DNA from: Myxococcus stipitatus DSM 14675
Lineage (GTDB): Bacteria > Myxococcota > Myxococcia > Myxococcales > Myxococcaceae
DNA length: 64,000 nt
Assembly (NCBI RefSeq): GCF_000331735.1
Contig: NC_020126.1
Span: 1,550,001-1,614,000, forward strand
Direction of reading: 5' to 3'
Part shown: in pieces, positions 39,731-49,546 of the stretch
Position numbering within the stretch: the first letter of the stretch is position 1
Layout of the letters: each line of letters starts with the position of its first letter
Made by a program: the position numbers and the translations under genes
Notes under the pieces: generated by a model
The model's database searches: none
Told to the model about the DNA's origin: nothing
Seen by the model: the letters and a program-made list of their open reading frames with translations, nothing else

Positions 39731-39762
39731 TCGTCAACCTGTTCACGCTGAGGCGTTGACAA
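39731..39762. promoter_or_regulatory. Probable BirA operator upstream of bioB
   Basis: TCGTCAACC (39731-39739), 14 bases, CGTTGACAA (39754-39762). This matches the bacterial BirA box (TTGTMAACC-N14-16-GGTTKACAA) with one change per arm. It lies 50 bp before the bioB start and contains a perfect TTGACA (39756-39761) that could be the -35 element, so BirA binding would block RNA polymerase. Confidence 0.7.
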
Positions 39763-39812
39763 GTTTCCCCCACCCGCGCACGTTCGCGCTCCTCACGATT
39801 TACGAGGAGCCC

Positions 39813-40847
39813 ATGTCCGACACCGCCGCCGCCAGCGAGTCCTTTCACGGCCACGCCCACCACGCCGCGCCGCCTCCCGAAGGTGTCGCCGTGAGGCATG
39901 ACTGGGAGCTGGCCGAGGTCCGCGCCATCTACTCGATGCCCCTGCTGGAGCTGGTGCACCGGGCGCAGACGGTGCACCGCGCCGTGTTCCAGGAGAACAA
40001 GGTGCAGCTGTGCTCGCTCCTGTCCATCAAGACGGGCGGCTGTCCGGAGGACTGCGGCTACTGCCCGCAGGCGGCGCGCTACAAGACGGGCGTGAAGGCG
40101 GAGAAGCTGATGGCGGTGCCGGAGGTGCTGTCGGCCGCGCAGAAGGCTCGCTCGGCGGGGGCCACGCGCTTCTGCATGGGCGCGGCGTGGCGCGAGGTGA
40201 AGGACGGCCCGCAGTTCGACAGCGTGCTGGAGATGGTGCGCGGCGTGCGCGCGCTGGGCATGGAGGCGTGCGCCACGCTGGGCATGCTCTCCGAGACCCA
40301 GGCGAAGCGGCTGAAGGAAGCGGGGCTGTCCGCGTACAACCACAACCTGGACACCTCGCCGGAGCACTACGGCGACATCATCTCCACGCGCGTGTACGAC
40401 GACCGTCTGCGCACGCTGGGCCGGGTGCGCGACGCGGGCATCTCCGTGTGCTGCGGCGGCATCATCGGCATGGGTGAGTCGGTGGATGACCGCTGCAACC
40501 TGCTGCGCACGCTGGCCAACCAGGAGCACCACCCGGAGTCGGTGCCCGTCAACGCGCTGGTGGCCGTGGAGGGCACGCCCCTGGCCGAGCAGCCGCGCGT
40601 GGAGACGGTGGACATGGTGCGCACGATTGCGACCGCGCGCATCCTGATGCCGCAGTCCATGGTGCGCCTGTCCGCGGGCCGCCAGCAGATGAACGAGGAG
40701 GCGCAGTTGTTGTGCATGATGGCGGGCGCCAACTCGCTGTTCTTCGGCGAGAAGCTGCTCACCACCGGCAACCCCGAGTACACCCAGGACATGGCGCTCC
40801 TGGAGAAGGCCGGCATCCGTCCGCTGGAGCCTCGGCAAGAGGGGTAG
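39813..40847 (+). CDS. bioB: Biotin synthase
   Basis: Radical-SAM enzyme that inserts sulfur into dethiobiotin to give biotin. The SAM cluster is C-x3-C-x2-C in [17 protein letters not shown]; conserved [20 protein letters not shown] and the family C-terminus follow. At 344 residues it has the usual length, with a short histidine/proline-rich lead ([14 protein letters not shown]). GAGGAG precedes ATG 39813. First gene of the biotin cluster, 10 bp before bioF, under the probable BirA operator. Confidence 0.97.
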   Translation: MSDTAAASESFHGHAHHAAPPPEGVAVRHDWELAEVRAIYSMPLLELVHRAQTVHRAVFQENKVQLCSLLSIKTGGCPEDCGYCPQAARYKTGVKAEKLMAVPEVLSAAQKARSAGATRFCMGAAWREVKDGPQFDSVLEMVRGVRALGMEACATLGMLSETQAKRLKEAGLSAYNHNLDTSPEHYGDIISTRVYDDRLRTLGRVRDAGISVCCGGIIGMGESVDDRCNLLRTLANQEHHPESVPVNALVAVEGTPLAEQPRVETVDMVRTIATARILMPQSMVRLSAGRQQMNEEAQLLCMMAGANSLFFGEKLLTTGNPEYTQDMALLEKAGIRPLEPRQEG

Positions 40848-40857
40848 GGCGTTCGCC

Positions 40858-42069
40858 GTGAGTGACGTGAAGCAGGCGGAGGTGGCCGCGTCGTCGGAGG
40901 ATGTGGCCTCCTCCTGGGCTCGGGAGGACCTGGCGTCGCTCCAGGCGAGAGGGCTTCGCCGCTACCTGGAGCCGCTGGAGTCGCCACAGGGGCCCGTGGT
41001 GCGAGTGGGGGGCGAGACGCTCGTCAACTTCTCGTCCAACGACTACCTGGGGCTGGCGGCCTCGCCGTCCGTGCGCGCCGCGGCCATCGCGGCGGTGGAG
41101 CGCCACGGCGTGGGTACGGGTGCCAGCCGGCTGGTGATGGGCGACACGTCCGCGCACCACCGGCTGGAGGCGCGGCTGATGGCCTTCGAGCGCGCCGAGG
41201 CCGTGCTGCTCTTCAATAGCGGCTATGCGGCGAACACGGGCATCCTCCCCGCGCTGGTGGGGGTGGGGGACGCGGTGTTCTCCGATGCGCTCAACCATGC
41301 GTCGCTGGTGGATGGCTGCCGGCTGTCGCGAGCGCGCGTGGTCGTCTATCCGCACGCGGACGTGGATGCGCTGGCGAAGGCGCTCGCGGAGACGCCGGGG
41401 CGGCGGAAGCTGGTCGTCACGGACACGGTGTTCTCCATGGATGGAGACGTGGCGCCGCTGCGGGACATCGTGGACGTGTGTCGTGCGCACGGGGCCGCGC
41501 TGATGGTGGATGAGGCGCATGCCACCGGCGTGTTGGGGGCTCGGGGCGCGGGGCTCTGTGAGGAGCTGGGGTTGGAGGCGCAGGTGGACCTGCGCATGGG
41601 CACGCTCAGCAAGGCGCTGGGAGGGCAGGGGGCGTACGTGGCCACGTCGCGCGTGGTGGCGGACCTGCTCATCAGCCGCGCGCGGCCGTTCATCTTCTCC
41701 ACGTCACTGCCCGCGGCGCTGTGTGCGGCGGCCGAGGCGGCGGTGGACGCGGTGGAGACGGACTCCGACTTGCGTCCTCGGCTGTGGCGCAACATCCGCC
41801 GCTTCTCGGATGGGCTGCGGGCGATGGGCTTGCGTGCGGAGCCTCGCAGCGCGGTGTTCCCCGTGGTGCTGGGGGAGCCCGAGCGCGCGCTGGACGCGGC
41901 CCGGCGGCTGCGGGAGGCGGGCGTGCTGGTGAAGGCCATCCGGCCTCCCACGGTGCCCGAGGGCACCAGTCGCCTGCGCTTCTGTCTCTCCGCCGCGCAT
42001 ACCGTGGGGCACGTGGACCTCGCGCTGGAGTCGCTGCGCCGGGTGGGCGTGCACGCGCGGGGAGGGTAG
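40858..42069 (+). CDS. bioF: 8-amino-7-oxononanoate synthase
   Basis: PLP-dependent condensation of pimeloyl-ACP or -CoA with alanine, first ring-precursor step of biotin synthesis. 403 residues with a GTG start 10 bp after bioB. Motifs: [17 protein letters not shown], the Asp loop [11 protein letters not shown], and the PLP lysine in [11 protein letters not shown]. Its last 18 or so codons and downstream bases appear again in degenerate form in the following gap (42183-42315). Second gene of the bioB-bioF-bioD set. Confidence 0.95.
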   Translation: MSDVKQAEVAASSEDVASSWAREDLASLQARGLRRYLEPLESPQGPVVRVGGETLVNFSSNDYLGLAASPSVRAAAIAAVERHGVGTGASRLVMGDTSAHHRLEARLMAFERAEAVLLFNSGYAANTGILPALVGVGDAVFSDALNHASLVDGCRLSRARVVVYPHADVDALAKALAETPGRRKLVVTDTVFSMDGDVAPLRDIVDVCRAHGAALMVDEAHATGVLGARGAGLCEELGLEAQVDLRMGTLSKALGGQGAYVATSRVVADLLISRARPFIFSTSLPAALCAAAEAAVDAVETDSDLRPRLWRNIRRFSDGLRAMGLRAEPRSAVFPVVLGEPERALDAARRLREAGVLVKAIRPPTVPEGTSRLRFCLSAAHTVGHVDLALESLRRVGVHARGG

Positions 42070-42182
42070 GCGCCTGGCGGGCCTCGTCCGAGGCTCCGCT
42101 CATGTGCGGATGCTCGTGTGCGGACGGCGCACGGCCTCGCGCTCTCGAGGGGCCACGTGTTGGTTTCTGTGCCGCATGGCGC

Positions 42183-42315
42183 GTGGAGTTCACGCCCGAG
42201 TCGCTGCGCGGGGGGGAGGGCATCCCCGCGCGGGGGGCTCCGACACTTGTGGGCCCTCTCCGAGGCTCCCGCGACCGCTGACGCTCGCGTGCGCACGGTG
42301 CGGCGGAGCCTCGCG
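42183..42315 (+). repeat. Degenerate direct duplication of the bioF 3' end and downstream bases
   Basis: The segment from about 42013 (last codons of bioF) to 42141 can be aligned by eye to 42183-42315 at an offset of about 170 bp. Shared stretches include GAGTCGCTGCGC, GCGCGGGG, CTCCGAGGCTCC (CGTCC versus CTCTCC ahead of it) and GCCTCGCG. Several indels and substitutions separate the copies, so the duplication is not recent. The second copy has no start codon or open product of its own. Confidence 0.6.
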
Positions 42316-42366
42316 TTTCGCTCCGCTGGCCAGTGCATCGGTTGGAGGCGGGTCCGCGCAAGGAGG

Positions 42367-42658
42367 CACGCGAGAGTGGGACAGCGACAGCCTCGCGAGT
42401 GGACGGGGCAGAGCCAGCGCATCTACTGGACGCTGGCCCGTGCAAGTGAGCACGCGAGAGTTGGACAGCGACAGCCTCGCGAGTGGACGGGGCAGAGCCA
42501 GCGCATCTGCTGGACGCTGGCCCGTGCAAGTGAGTACGCGAGAGTTTGGACAGCGGCAGCCTCGCGAGTGGACGGGGCAGAGCCAGCGCATCTGCTGGAC
42601 GCTGGCCCGCGCAAGGGCGCACGCGAGAGTTTGGACAGCGACAGCCTCGCGAGTGGAC
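42367..42658 (+). repeat. Tandem repeat, 84-bp unit, about 3.5 copies, between bioF and bioD
   Basis: Units begin at 42367, 42451, 42535 and 42620 (period 84, 84, 85). The last is partial and ends near 42658. Each unit reads CACGCGAGAGTTTGGACAGC first, then CCTCGCGAGTGGACGGGG, then CCAGCGCATCTGCTGG ACGCTGG. Within each are two inverted repeats: CGCGAG with CTCGCG, and CCAGCG with CGCTGG. Copies differ at only a few positions. The block lies in a 751-bp gap (42070-42820) that holds no credible gene, between two genes of one pathway. Function unknown. Confidence 0.9.
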
Positions 42659-42820
42659 AGGCCACGGCGGCCCTCGGGTGTCGGGTGCCTGCGCTTCGGA
42701 GTACGTCGCTCCGTGGCCAGGCTCGCCGCCCCGGGGGCTTCGTCGCCAGCCCGCGGGTTCGAGCAACAGGTTGACCCCAGGCTGTTCGCCGGGGGCTGAT
42801 TCACACGAAGGACACACGTC

Positions 42821-43498
42821 ATGGCCCAGAAGCCCTTCCAGATTTTCGTCACCGGTACGGACACTGGCGTCGGCAAGACGCAGGCGTCTCGTGCGCTGCT
42901 GTCACTGCTCGCCGACGCAGGCCTCGCGCCCCAGGGCTTCAAGCCCTACGAGAGCGGCTGTGCCTCGCTGAAGACCCCCGCCGACGCGCTCTCCTTGCGC
43001 GAGGCCGCGGGGAGCATGCTGCCCCTGGACGCCGTCTGCCCGCACCGCTTCCGGGCCCCCGTGGCGCCAGGCGTGGCCGCCTCGCGCCTGGGCCGCGAGC
43101 CGGACTGGAGCGTCACCCTGGCCGCGTGGGAGCGCCTCAAGCACGGCCCCGCCGTGGTGGAGGGGGCGGGCGGCCTCTTCGTCCCCCTGGACTCGAGCCA
43201 CGACGTCATCGACCTCATCCAGACGCTGCGGCTGCCCGTGTTGCTGGTGGCTCGGGCGGGCCTGGGCACGCTCAACCACACCGCCCTGTCGCTCCAGGCG
43301 CTCGCCGCCCGCCGCATCCCCGTGCGCGCCGTGCTGCTGTCGCGGGGCACCTCCGGACGGGACATCTCCGAGCGCGACAACCGCGCGCTGCTGGAGGCGC
43401 GCCACCAGCTTCCGGTGCTCGGGCCGGTGCCCTTCGAGGCCGACGCACGACGCCGCCACGCCGCGTTCCGGCGAGCCCTGCGCACTCTGGTGCCGTGA
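42821..43498 (+). CDS. bioD: Dethiobiotin synthetase
   Basis: ATP-dependent ring closure of 7,8-diaminopelargonate with CO2 to dethiobiotin. 225 residues with the Walker-type GTDTGVGKTQ, FKPYESGC (substrate lysine region), and VVEGAGGLFVPL. GAAGGA lies about nine bases before ATG 42821. It is separated from bioF by the duplication and tandem repeat, which may weaken or uncouple cotranscription. bioA, which supplies its substrate, is not in the window. Confidence 0.95.
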   Translation: MAQKPFQIFVTGTDTGVGKTQASRALLSLLADAGLAPQGFKPYESGCASLKTPADALSLREAAGSMLPLDAVCPHRFRAPVAPGVAASRLGREPDWSVTLAAWERLKHGPAVVEGAGGLFVPLDSSHDVIDLIQTLRLPVLLVARAGLGTLNHTALSLQALAARRIPVRAVLLSRGTSGRDISERDNRALLEARHQLPVLGPVPFEADARRRHAAFRRALRTLVP

Positions 43499-43630
43499 GC
43501 GCGCAGGGCCGAGAATTGGCCTCCCGCGCGTTCGCGCCTTTCCGAGGAGTGCTACAGGTCGCGCAAGTTTTCGGGTGACGTGGCCGTGAAATGGACGGGT
43601 CGTTTTTTCCGCGCGAGAAAGCCGTCACGA

Positions 43631-43909
43631 ATGGCGGACATCATCGACCTCACGTTCCTCGCGGACGTCCGGCGCTTCTTCAACAAGCTCATCGACCAGC
43701 GGGGGCTCTCCTACTTCCTTCAGAAGGAAGGAGCGCGCCTGTTCCACATCGAGCCCTCCAAGGTGGAGCTCGTCCTCCGGACCGCCCTGCGCGCCAGGGA
43801 CCCGGAGCTTCCCCGGCCTCATGAGAAGGCCATCGAGTATTGCCGCAAAGAGGTCCGTCGCGAGCTCATCCGGCGCGTTGCCAACGCCATGCTCCAGACG
43901 GGGCTGTGA
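43631..43909 (+). CDS. Small conserved-looking protein of unknown function
   Basis: A 92-residue soluble, mostly helical protein (MADIIDLTFLADVRRFFNKL; VELVLRTALRARDPELP; EKAIEYCRKEVRRELIRR). I do not recognise the family. ATG 43631 is the better start, since the 17 upstream in-frame residues look non-coding. The stop TGA overlaps the GTG start of the next gene (GTGA), so it is translationally coupled to the aminotransferase, though no role in that enzyme is evident. Confidence 0.7.
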   Translation: MADIIDLTFLADVRRFFNKLIDQRGLSYFLQKEGARLFHIEPSKVELVLRTALRARDPELPRPHEKAIEYCRKEVRRELIRRVANAMLQTGL

Positions 43910-45075
43910 GCCGCTTCTCACCTCGCACCGACTTCTCCCGCACCCCCAACCCGCTCGCGGAGGCGCTCGCCCGACACCGGGCCCACGGCCTCCCTCTGCT
44001 GGACCTCACCGTCTCCAACCCCACCCAGGTGGGGCTCCCCACCCCCGGAGCCGGCCTGCTTCATCCTCCTGGCGCTTATCACTACGCGCCGGAGCCCCTC
44101 GGCCTCGCCTCCGCTCGCGAGGCGGTGGCCGCCCAGGTGTCCTCCCAGGGCACCTCGGTCTCCCCAGCCCACCTGGTGCTCTCGGCCAGCACCAGCGAGT
44201 CCTACGGCTGGCTCTTCAAGCTCCTGTGCGAGCCCGGTGACGACGTCCTCGTCCCCGCCCCCTGCTACCCCCTCTTCGAGCACCTGGCCGCCCTGGAGGG
44301 CGTCCACACGCGCGCCTACCGTCTCCCCCTGGCCCACGGCTTCGGCCTGGACGCGGGAGAGGTGGAGGCCGCGCTGGGCCCTCGCACGCGCGCCGTGCTG
44401 GTGGTCAACCCCGGCAACCCCACCGGCCACTTCCTCCATGAAGGGGAGCTGGCCGCGCTGGCGGAGGTCTGCGCGCGCCACGGGCTGGCCCTGCTCTGCG
44501 ACGAGGTGTTCTCCCCCTACGGCTGGGACCTCGAGCCGGGCCGCGTGACGTCCGTCGCCGGACGCGAGCTGCCCATGCTGACGTTCAGCCTCTCCGGCCT
44601 CTCCAAGGTGGCGGGCCTGCCCGGCCTGAAGCTGGGCTGGGTCCACGTGGGCGGTCCCGCCTCCGCGCGCGACGAGGCCCTGGCGAGGCTGGAGTGGGTG
44701 GCGGACACGTACCTCTCCGTGGGCACACCCGTGCAGCTCGCGCTCCCGGAGCTCCTGGCTCATGCACCCCGCTTCCAGGCGGCGCTGCTGGAGCGCGTGC
44801 GAGCCAACCGCCAGCGCCTGTTGGCCGCGCGGCCCGCCCACGCGGCGTGGGACGTGGTGCCCGCCCACGGAGGGTGGAGCGCGGTGCTGCGGATTCCGAG
44901 GGAGCCGGGGGAGGAGGCGACCTGCCTCGCGCTGCTGGACGCGGGCGTGCTCACTCAGCCGGGCTACTTCTACGACTTCGGGCGAGGCGCCTTCCTGGTG
45001 CTCTCGCTGCTGCCTCCGCCCGAGGACTTCGCCGCCGCCATGCCCCCGCTCACGCGAGTGCTGGCGGCGGAGTAG
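43906..45075 (+). CDS. PLP-dependent aminotransferase, class I/II
   Basis: A 389-residue fold-type I aminotransferase. Motifs: VVNPGNPTGHFLHEGEL (Asn and substrate loop), LLCDEVFSPYGWD (PLP aspartate), and SLSGLSKVAGLPGLKLGW with the PLP lysine. The start is GTG 43906, in GTGA overlap with the preceding gene. It is not BioA, which is class III, so it does not fill the missing biotin step. Substrate not deducible. Confidence 0.9.
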   Translation: MSRFSPRTDFSRTPNPLAEALARHRAHGLPLLDLTVSNPTQVGLPTPGAGLLHPPGAYHYAPEPLGLASAREAVAAQVSSQGTSVSPAHLVLSASTSESYGWLFKLLCEPGDDVLVPAPCYPLFEHLAALEGVHTRAYRLPLAHGFGLDAGEVEAALGPRTRAVLVVNPGNPTGHFLHEGELAALAEVCARHGLALLCDEVFSPYGWDLEPGRVTSVAGRELPMLTFSLSGLSKVAGLPGLKLGWVHVGGPASARDEALARLEWVADTYLSVGTPVQLALPELLAHAPRFQAALLERVRANRQRLLAARPAHAAWDVVPAHGGWSAVLRIPREPGEEATCLALLDAGVLTQPGYFYDFGRGAFLVLSLLPPPEDFAAAMPPLTRVLAAE

Positions 45076-45096
45076 CGGCCCACCCGCCGCGACGGC

Positions 45097-46530
45097 TCAG
45101 GTGGCCGGCGGGCTGATGAACTCGATGAACTTGAAGGCGCCGCCCTCGACGCGGAACAGCTCGTACTCGGAGGACGCCTCACCCGTGCCATCGAAGTCCA
45201 GCGGGCCGCTGGCGCCCTGGACGTTGATGAACTTGCCCGTGCGAATCTCGTTCCGCGCGTCGGTGAACTGCGCGAAGCCCAGCGAGAAGGTGGAGGCCGG
45301 GGTGCCCGACGGCGGCGTCACCTTGGAGAGCCCCTGCGCGATGCGGTCGCCGGTGATGGGCTGCGGGGCGTTGATGTCCGCGCCCGCCGCGTAGGCCGAG
45401 CCCAGCGCCACCAGGTACATGGAGTCGTAGGCGTGCGCCGTGAAGGAGAACTGGCCCGGGTCCGTGTTGTTGTTGCTGGTCCGGAAGCGCTCGCGGAAGG
45501 TGAGGTACACGGTGTCGCCCGGGCGCGACTGCGCGGGCGCGGTGCCGTAGGCGCCTTCAATCAGGTTCTTCTGCGCGCCCAGCGCGGTGAAGAGCCCCGC
45601 CTCCTTGCTCGCGTCCGTGAAGAAGTACGTCTGGGTCGCGCGGCCCCGCGTGCCCACCTGGGAGATGATCTTCGCGTTGTCCTCGGAGAAGCCCGCCATC
45701 ACCGCCACGTTGGGCGTGCCGTCGACGATGCGGTTCACCGCCGCGGCGACGTCCCCGTTGCGCAGGTACGACGCGGAGGACGTGACCCGGTCCGTCCCCA
45801 GCCGGGTGAGGATGGTGTTGAAGAGGCCCTGGCCGTAGGCGTCGTCCACGTAGACGAGGCTCACCGTGGACGTGGTCGCGAAGGGGCGGTCCCCGTTCTG
45901 CAGCGGCCGGGCGTTGCGCACCAGGTCGCCGATGATGCGCCCCTGGAGCCGGTCCGACGGGGCCGTGCGCCACACCAACCCCACGTCGCCGGAGGCCGTC
46001 GTCTTGTCGCTCAGGTTGGCGATGTCGGGGCTGGTGGCCGTGTGGGAGATCAACAGCACGTTGTTGGGGATGGTGATGCTGCTGATGGAGATGGTCTGCC
46101 CGCTGCCGGAGGAGAAGATGGCCGGCACGCCGCGCTCCTTCACCAGCCACTCGGCTTGCGTCTTCGCGCGGCTCGGGTCGGAGCGCGTGTCGCAGATGAG
46201 CAGGTTGAAGCGCCGGCCCGCGACGCCCTCGCGGTCGTTGATCTCACCCAGCGCCAGCTTGATGGCGTTGAGCGCCTGGACCTCCGACTCGTCGCGGCCC
46301 TCCGAGTTCGTCAGCGCGAGCGCCGCGCCCAGGACGATGGGGTTGCCCGCGGGGTCTCCCACGCGCTCGCCACAGCCCTCCGGCTGCGGCAGGCAGAAGC
46401 CCGAGCTGGAGCACACCTGGTTGGTGTCGCAGTCAGCGCTCGACTCGCACTCGGTGAGCCCGCTCGCGGTGGTGAAGCTGCAGCCGGCCAGGAACACCGC
46501 GCAGCACGTCATGAATCCCAGGGTCTTCAT
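45097..46530 (-). CDS. Branched-chain amino-acid-type substrate-binding lipoprotein
   Basis: A 477-residue periplasmic-binding-fold protein (Leu/Ile/Val-binding family). Lipobox LAGC (MKTLGFMTCCAVFLAGCSF), then an unusual cysteine-rich segment (TECESSADCDTNQVCSSSGFC) like short myxobacterial Cys motifs, then the binding domain (VLGAALALTNSEGRDESEVQAL; AIFSSGSGQTISISSI; LLISHTATSPDIAN). Such proteins normally feed an ABC transporter, but no permease or ATPase is nearby, so it may serve as a receptor instead. Start ATG overlaps the stop of the upstream gene (TGATG). Confidence 0.85.
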   Translation of the reverse strand: MKTLGFMTCCAVFLAGCSFTTASGLTECESSADCDTNQVCSSSGFCLPQPEGCGERVGDPAGNPIVLGAALALTNSEGRDESEVQALNAIKLALGEINDREGVAGRRFNLLICDTRSDPSRAKTQAEWLVKERGVPAIFSSGSGQTISISSITIPNNVLLISHTATSPDIANLSDKTTASGDVGLVWRTAPSDRLQGRIIGDLVRNARPLQNGDRPFATTSTVSLVYVDDAYGQGLFNTILTRLGTDRVTSSASYLRNGDVAAAVNRIVDGTPNVAVMAGFSEDNAKIISQVGTRGRATQTYFFTDASKEAGLFTALGAQKNLIEGAYGTAPAQSRPGDTVYLTFRERFRTSNNNTDPGQFSFTAHAYDSMYLVALGSAYAAGADINAPQPITGDRIAQGLSKVTPPSGTPASTFSLGFAQFTDARNEIRTGKFINVQGASGPLDFDGTGEASSEYELFRVEGGAFKFIEFISPPAT

Positions 46531-47348
46531 CAGAAGCTGACCTCCAGCCCAGCGCCGGTGCCGCGAGGCGCCAGCGTCAGCCGCATCTCACCCTCCGCCG
46601 GAGGGCCGTCCTTGGGGTACAGGATGATGGCGGTAATCGCCCCCACCAGACCCACGCCAAAACCAATGTCCGCGAGCAGCGCCTTGCTCTTCGTGTTGTC
46701 GGAGAAGGTCTTCTTGGTGTCGTCCGTGCGCGCCTCGTCGAACTTCTTGCGCTCGTCGCGCGCCTGCAGGCCGAACAGCACGCCCGTGCCCACGCCCACC
46801 ACCGCCACGCCGCCCACCGCGAAGGCGGCGATCTTCTGCCGCTGGTAGGACTTCAGCGCGCGCGCCATCTCCGCCTGCCGCTGCCGCTCGTTCTCCTCCT
46901 CGGCGCGCTTGGTGGCCAGCTGCTCCTCCTCCGCGCGGCGTCTGGCCGCCTCGGCCTCTTCCTGGAGCTTGGTGCGCTCCGCGTCCGCGGAGGCCTGGGC
47001 CTGCGTCTCCTTGTCGATGAGCAGCCGCAGCTTGTCGATGCTGCGCGCGCTGCGCTTGAGCAGCGCCGGGTCCGTGCCCTCGGTGTTGCCCACGTATTGC
47101 TGGTACCAGGAGAGCGCCTCGCGCAGCTCCCCGGCGTTCTCCAGCGACACGGCGATGTTGAAGATGAGGCGCGGGTTGGGCTGGGCCTCGTGCGCCTTCT
47201 TCAGCACGTCCGCGGCCTCGCGGTACTTGCCGGCCTGATAGAGCCGCTCGCCCTCCTTGATGAGGGCCGATGGATTCTTGGCGCGCTGGGCGAACGCCAC
47301 CGGGGGCGACAGCGCGAGAGCCGCCGACAAAACGAGAACCAGTTTCAT
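46530..47348 (-). CDS. Exported TPR and coiled-coil protein with C-terminal membrane segments
   Basis: A 272-residue protein: signal peptide (MKLVLVLSAALALSPPVAFAQ), two or three TPR units (LIKEGERLYQAGKYREAADVL; NIAVSLENAGELREALSWYQQYV), a charged coiled coil (EEAEAARRRAEEEQLATKRAEE), then two hydrophobic helices (FAVGGVAVVGVGTGVLFGL and GFGVGLVGAITAIILYP). This TPR-coil-two-helix plan is common in myxobacteria and of unknown role. It overlaps the binding-lipoprotein gene by TGATG and is its probable partner. Start 47348 is preferred to 47396, which adds an unlikely lead. Confidence 0.75.
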   Translation of the reverse strand: MKLVLVLSAALALSPPVAFAQRAKNPSALIKEGERLYQAGKYREAADVLKKAHEAQPNPRLIFNIAVSLENAGELREALSWYQQYVGNTEGTDPALLKRSARSIDKLRLLIDKETQAQASADAERTKLQEEAEAARRRAEEEQLATKRAEEENERQRQAEMARALKSYQRQKIAAFAVGGVAVVGVGTGVLFGLQARDERKKFDEARTDDTKKTFSDNTKSKALLADIGFGVGLVGAITAIILYPKDGPPAEGEMRLTLAPRGTGAGLEVSF

Positions 47349-47420
47349 GGTGCCCGACAGCCTAGCGCGGAGAGGGCCCCTGGTCGAAGAGGGCACCTTC
47401 CACTCCTCGTGAACGCAGCC

Positions 47421-47462
47421 GGGGCCGCCTCTCGCCCAGTGGCTGGGCGGGGAAGCGGCCCC
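47421..47462 (-). terminator. Hairpin downstream of pckG
   Basis: Outer stem GGGGCCGC (47421-47428) with GCGGCCCC (47455-47462) and inner CGCCCAG/CTGGGCG with a 3-nt loop. It lies between the pckG stop and the next start. No T-run is present. Confidence 0.6.
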
Positions 47463-47494
47463 GACAGGTCCTTCAGGTCGCTACAGGAGGACGG

Positions 47495-49288
<1,794 letters not shown>

Positions 49289-49546
49289 GGAAGTATCCTT
49301 GTGTTGTTTCAAGATAGGGACTCCCCGACCGGTGAAAAGGGTGAGGACCCTACCCGCGGGAGAGACGCCAAAACTTCAAGAAGGGGCGCCAGAAAGCAAC
49401 TGGCGTCCGGCAGTCAACCGCGCCACCGGGCGGATTCTCCTAATTCTACTTATCAGCGGCCAGTCATCTAGTAGTTGACGGCGCGGTGCGGCAGGGACTC
49501 ACCTGGGAGCCTGAGCAGTCACAGTTTGGGTGTTCTCCGGGGTTCC

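Noticed and set aside
42367..42658. CRISPR-like repeat array
   Set aside because: Units are contiguous with no unique spacers, the period is 84, and no cas genes are near.
42104..42942. Long open frames on both strands across the 84-bp repeat, with 28-residue repeating products
   Set aside because: 84 is a multiple of three, so any frame stays open across the repeats. The 85-bp step before the last unit shifts frame, the composition is not protein-like, and no ribosome binding site or family match is visible.
43906..45075. Aminotransferase as the missing BioA
   Set aside because: Its motifs (NPGNPTG, SGLSK) are those of class I/II aminotransferases, whereas BioA is class III.
49475..49546. 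Earlier start for the SLC13-type transporter
   Set aside because: The extra 24 residues are polar and not membrane-like; ATG 49547 opens directly on the first helix.
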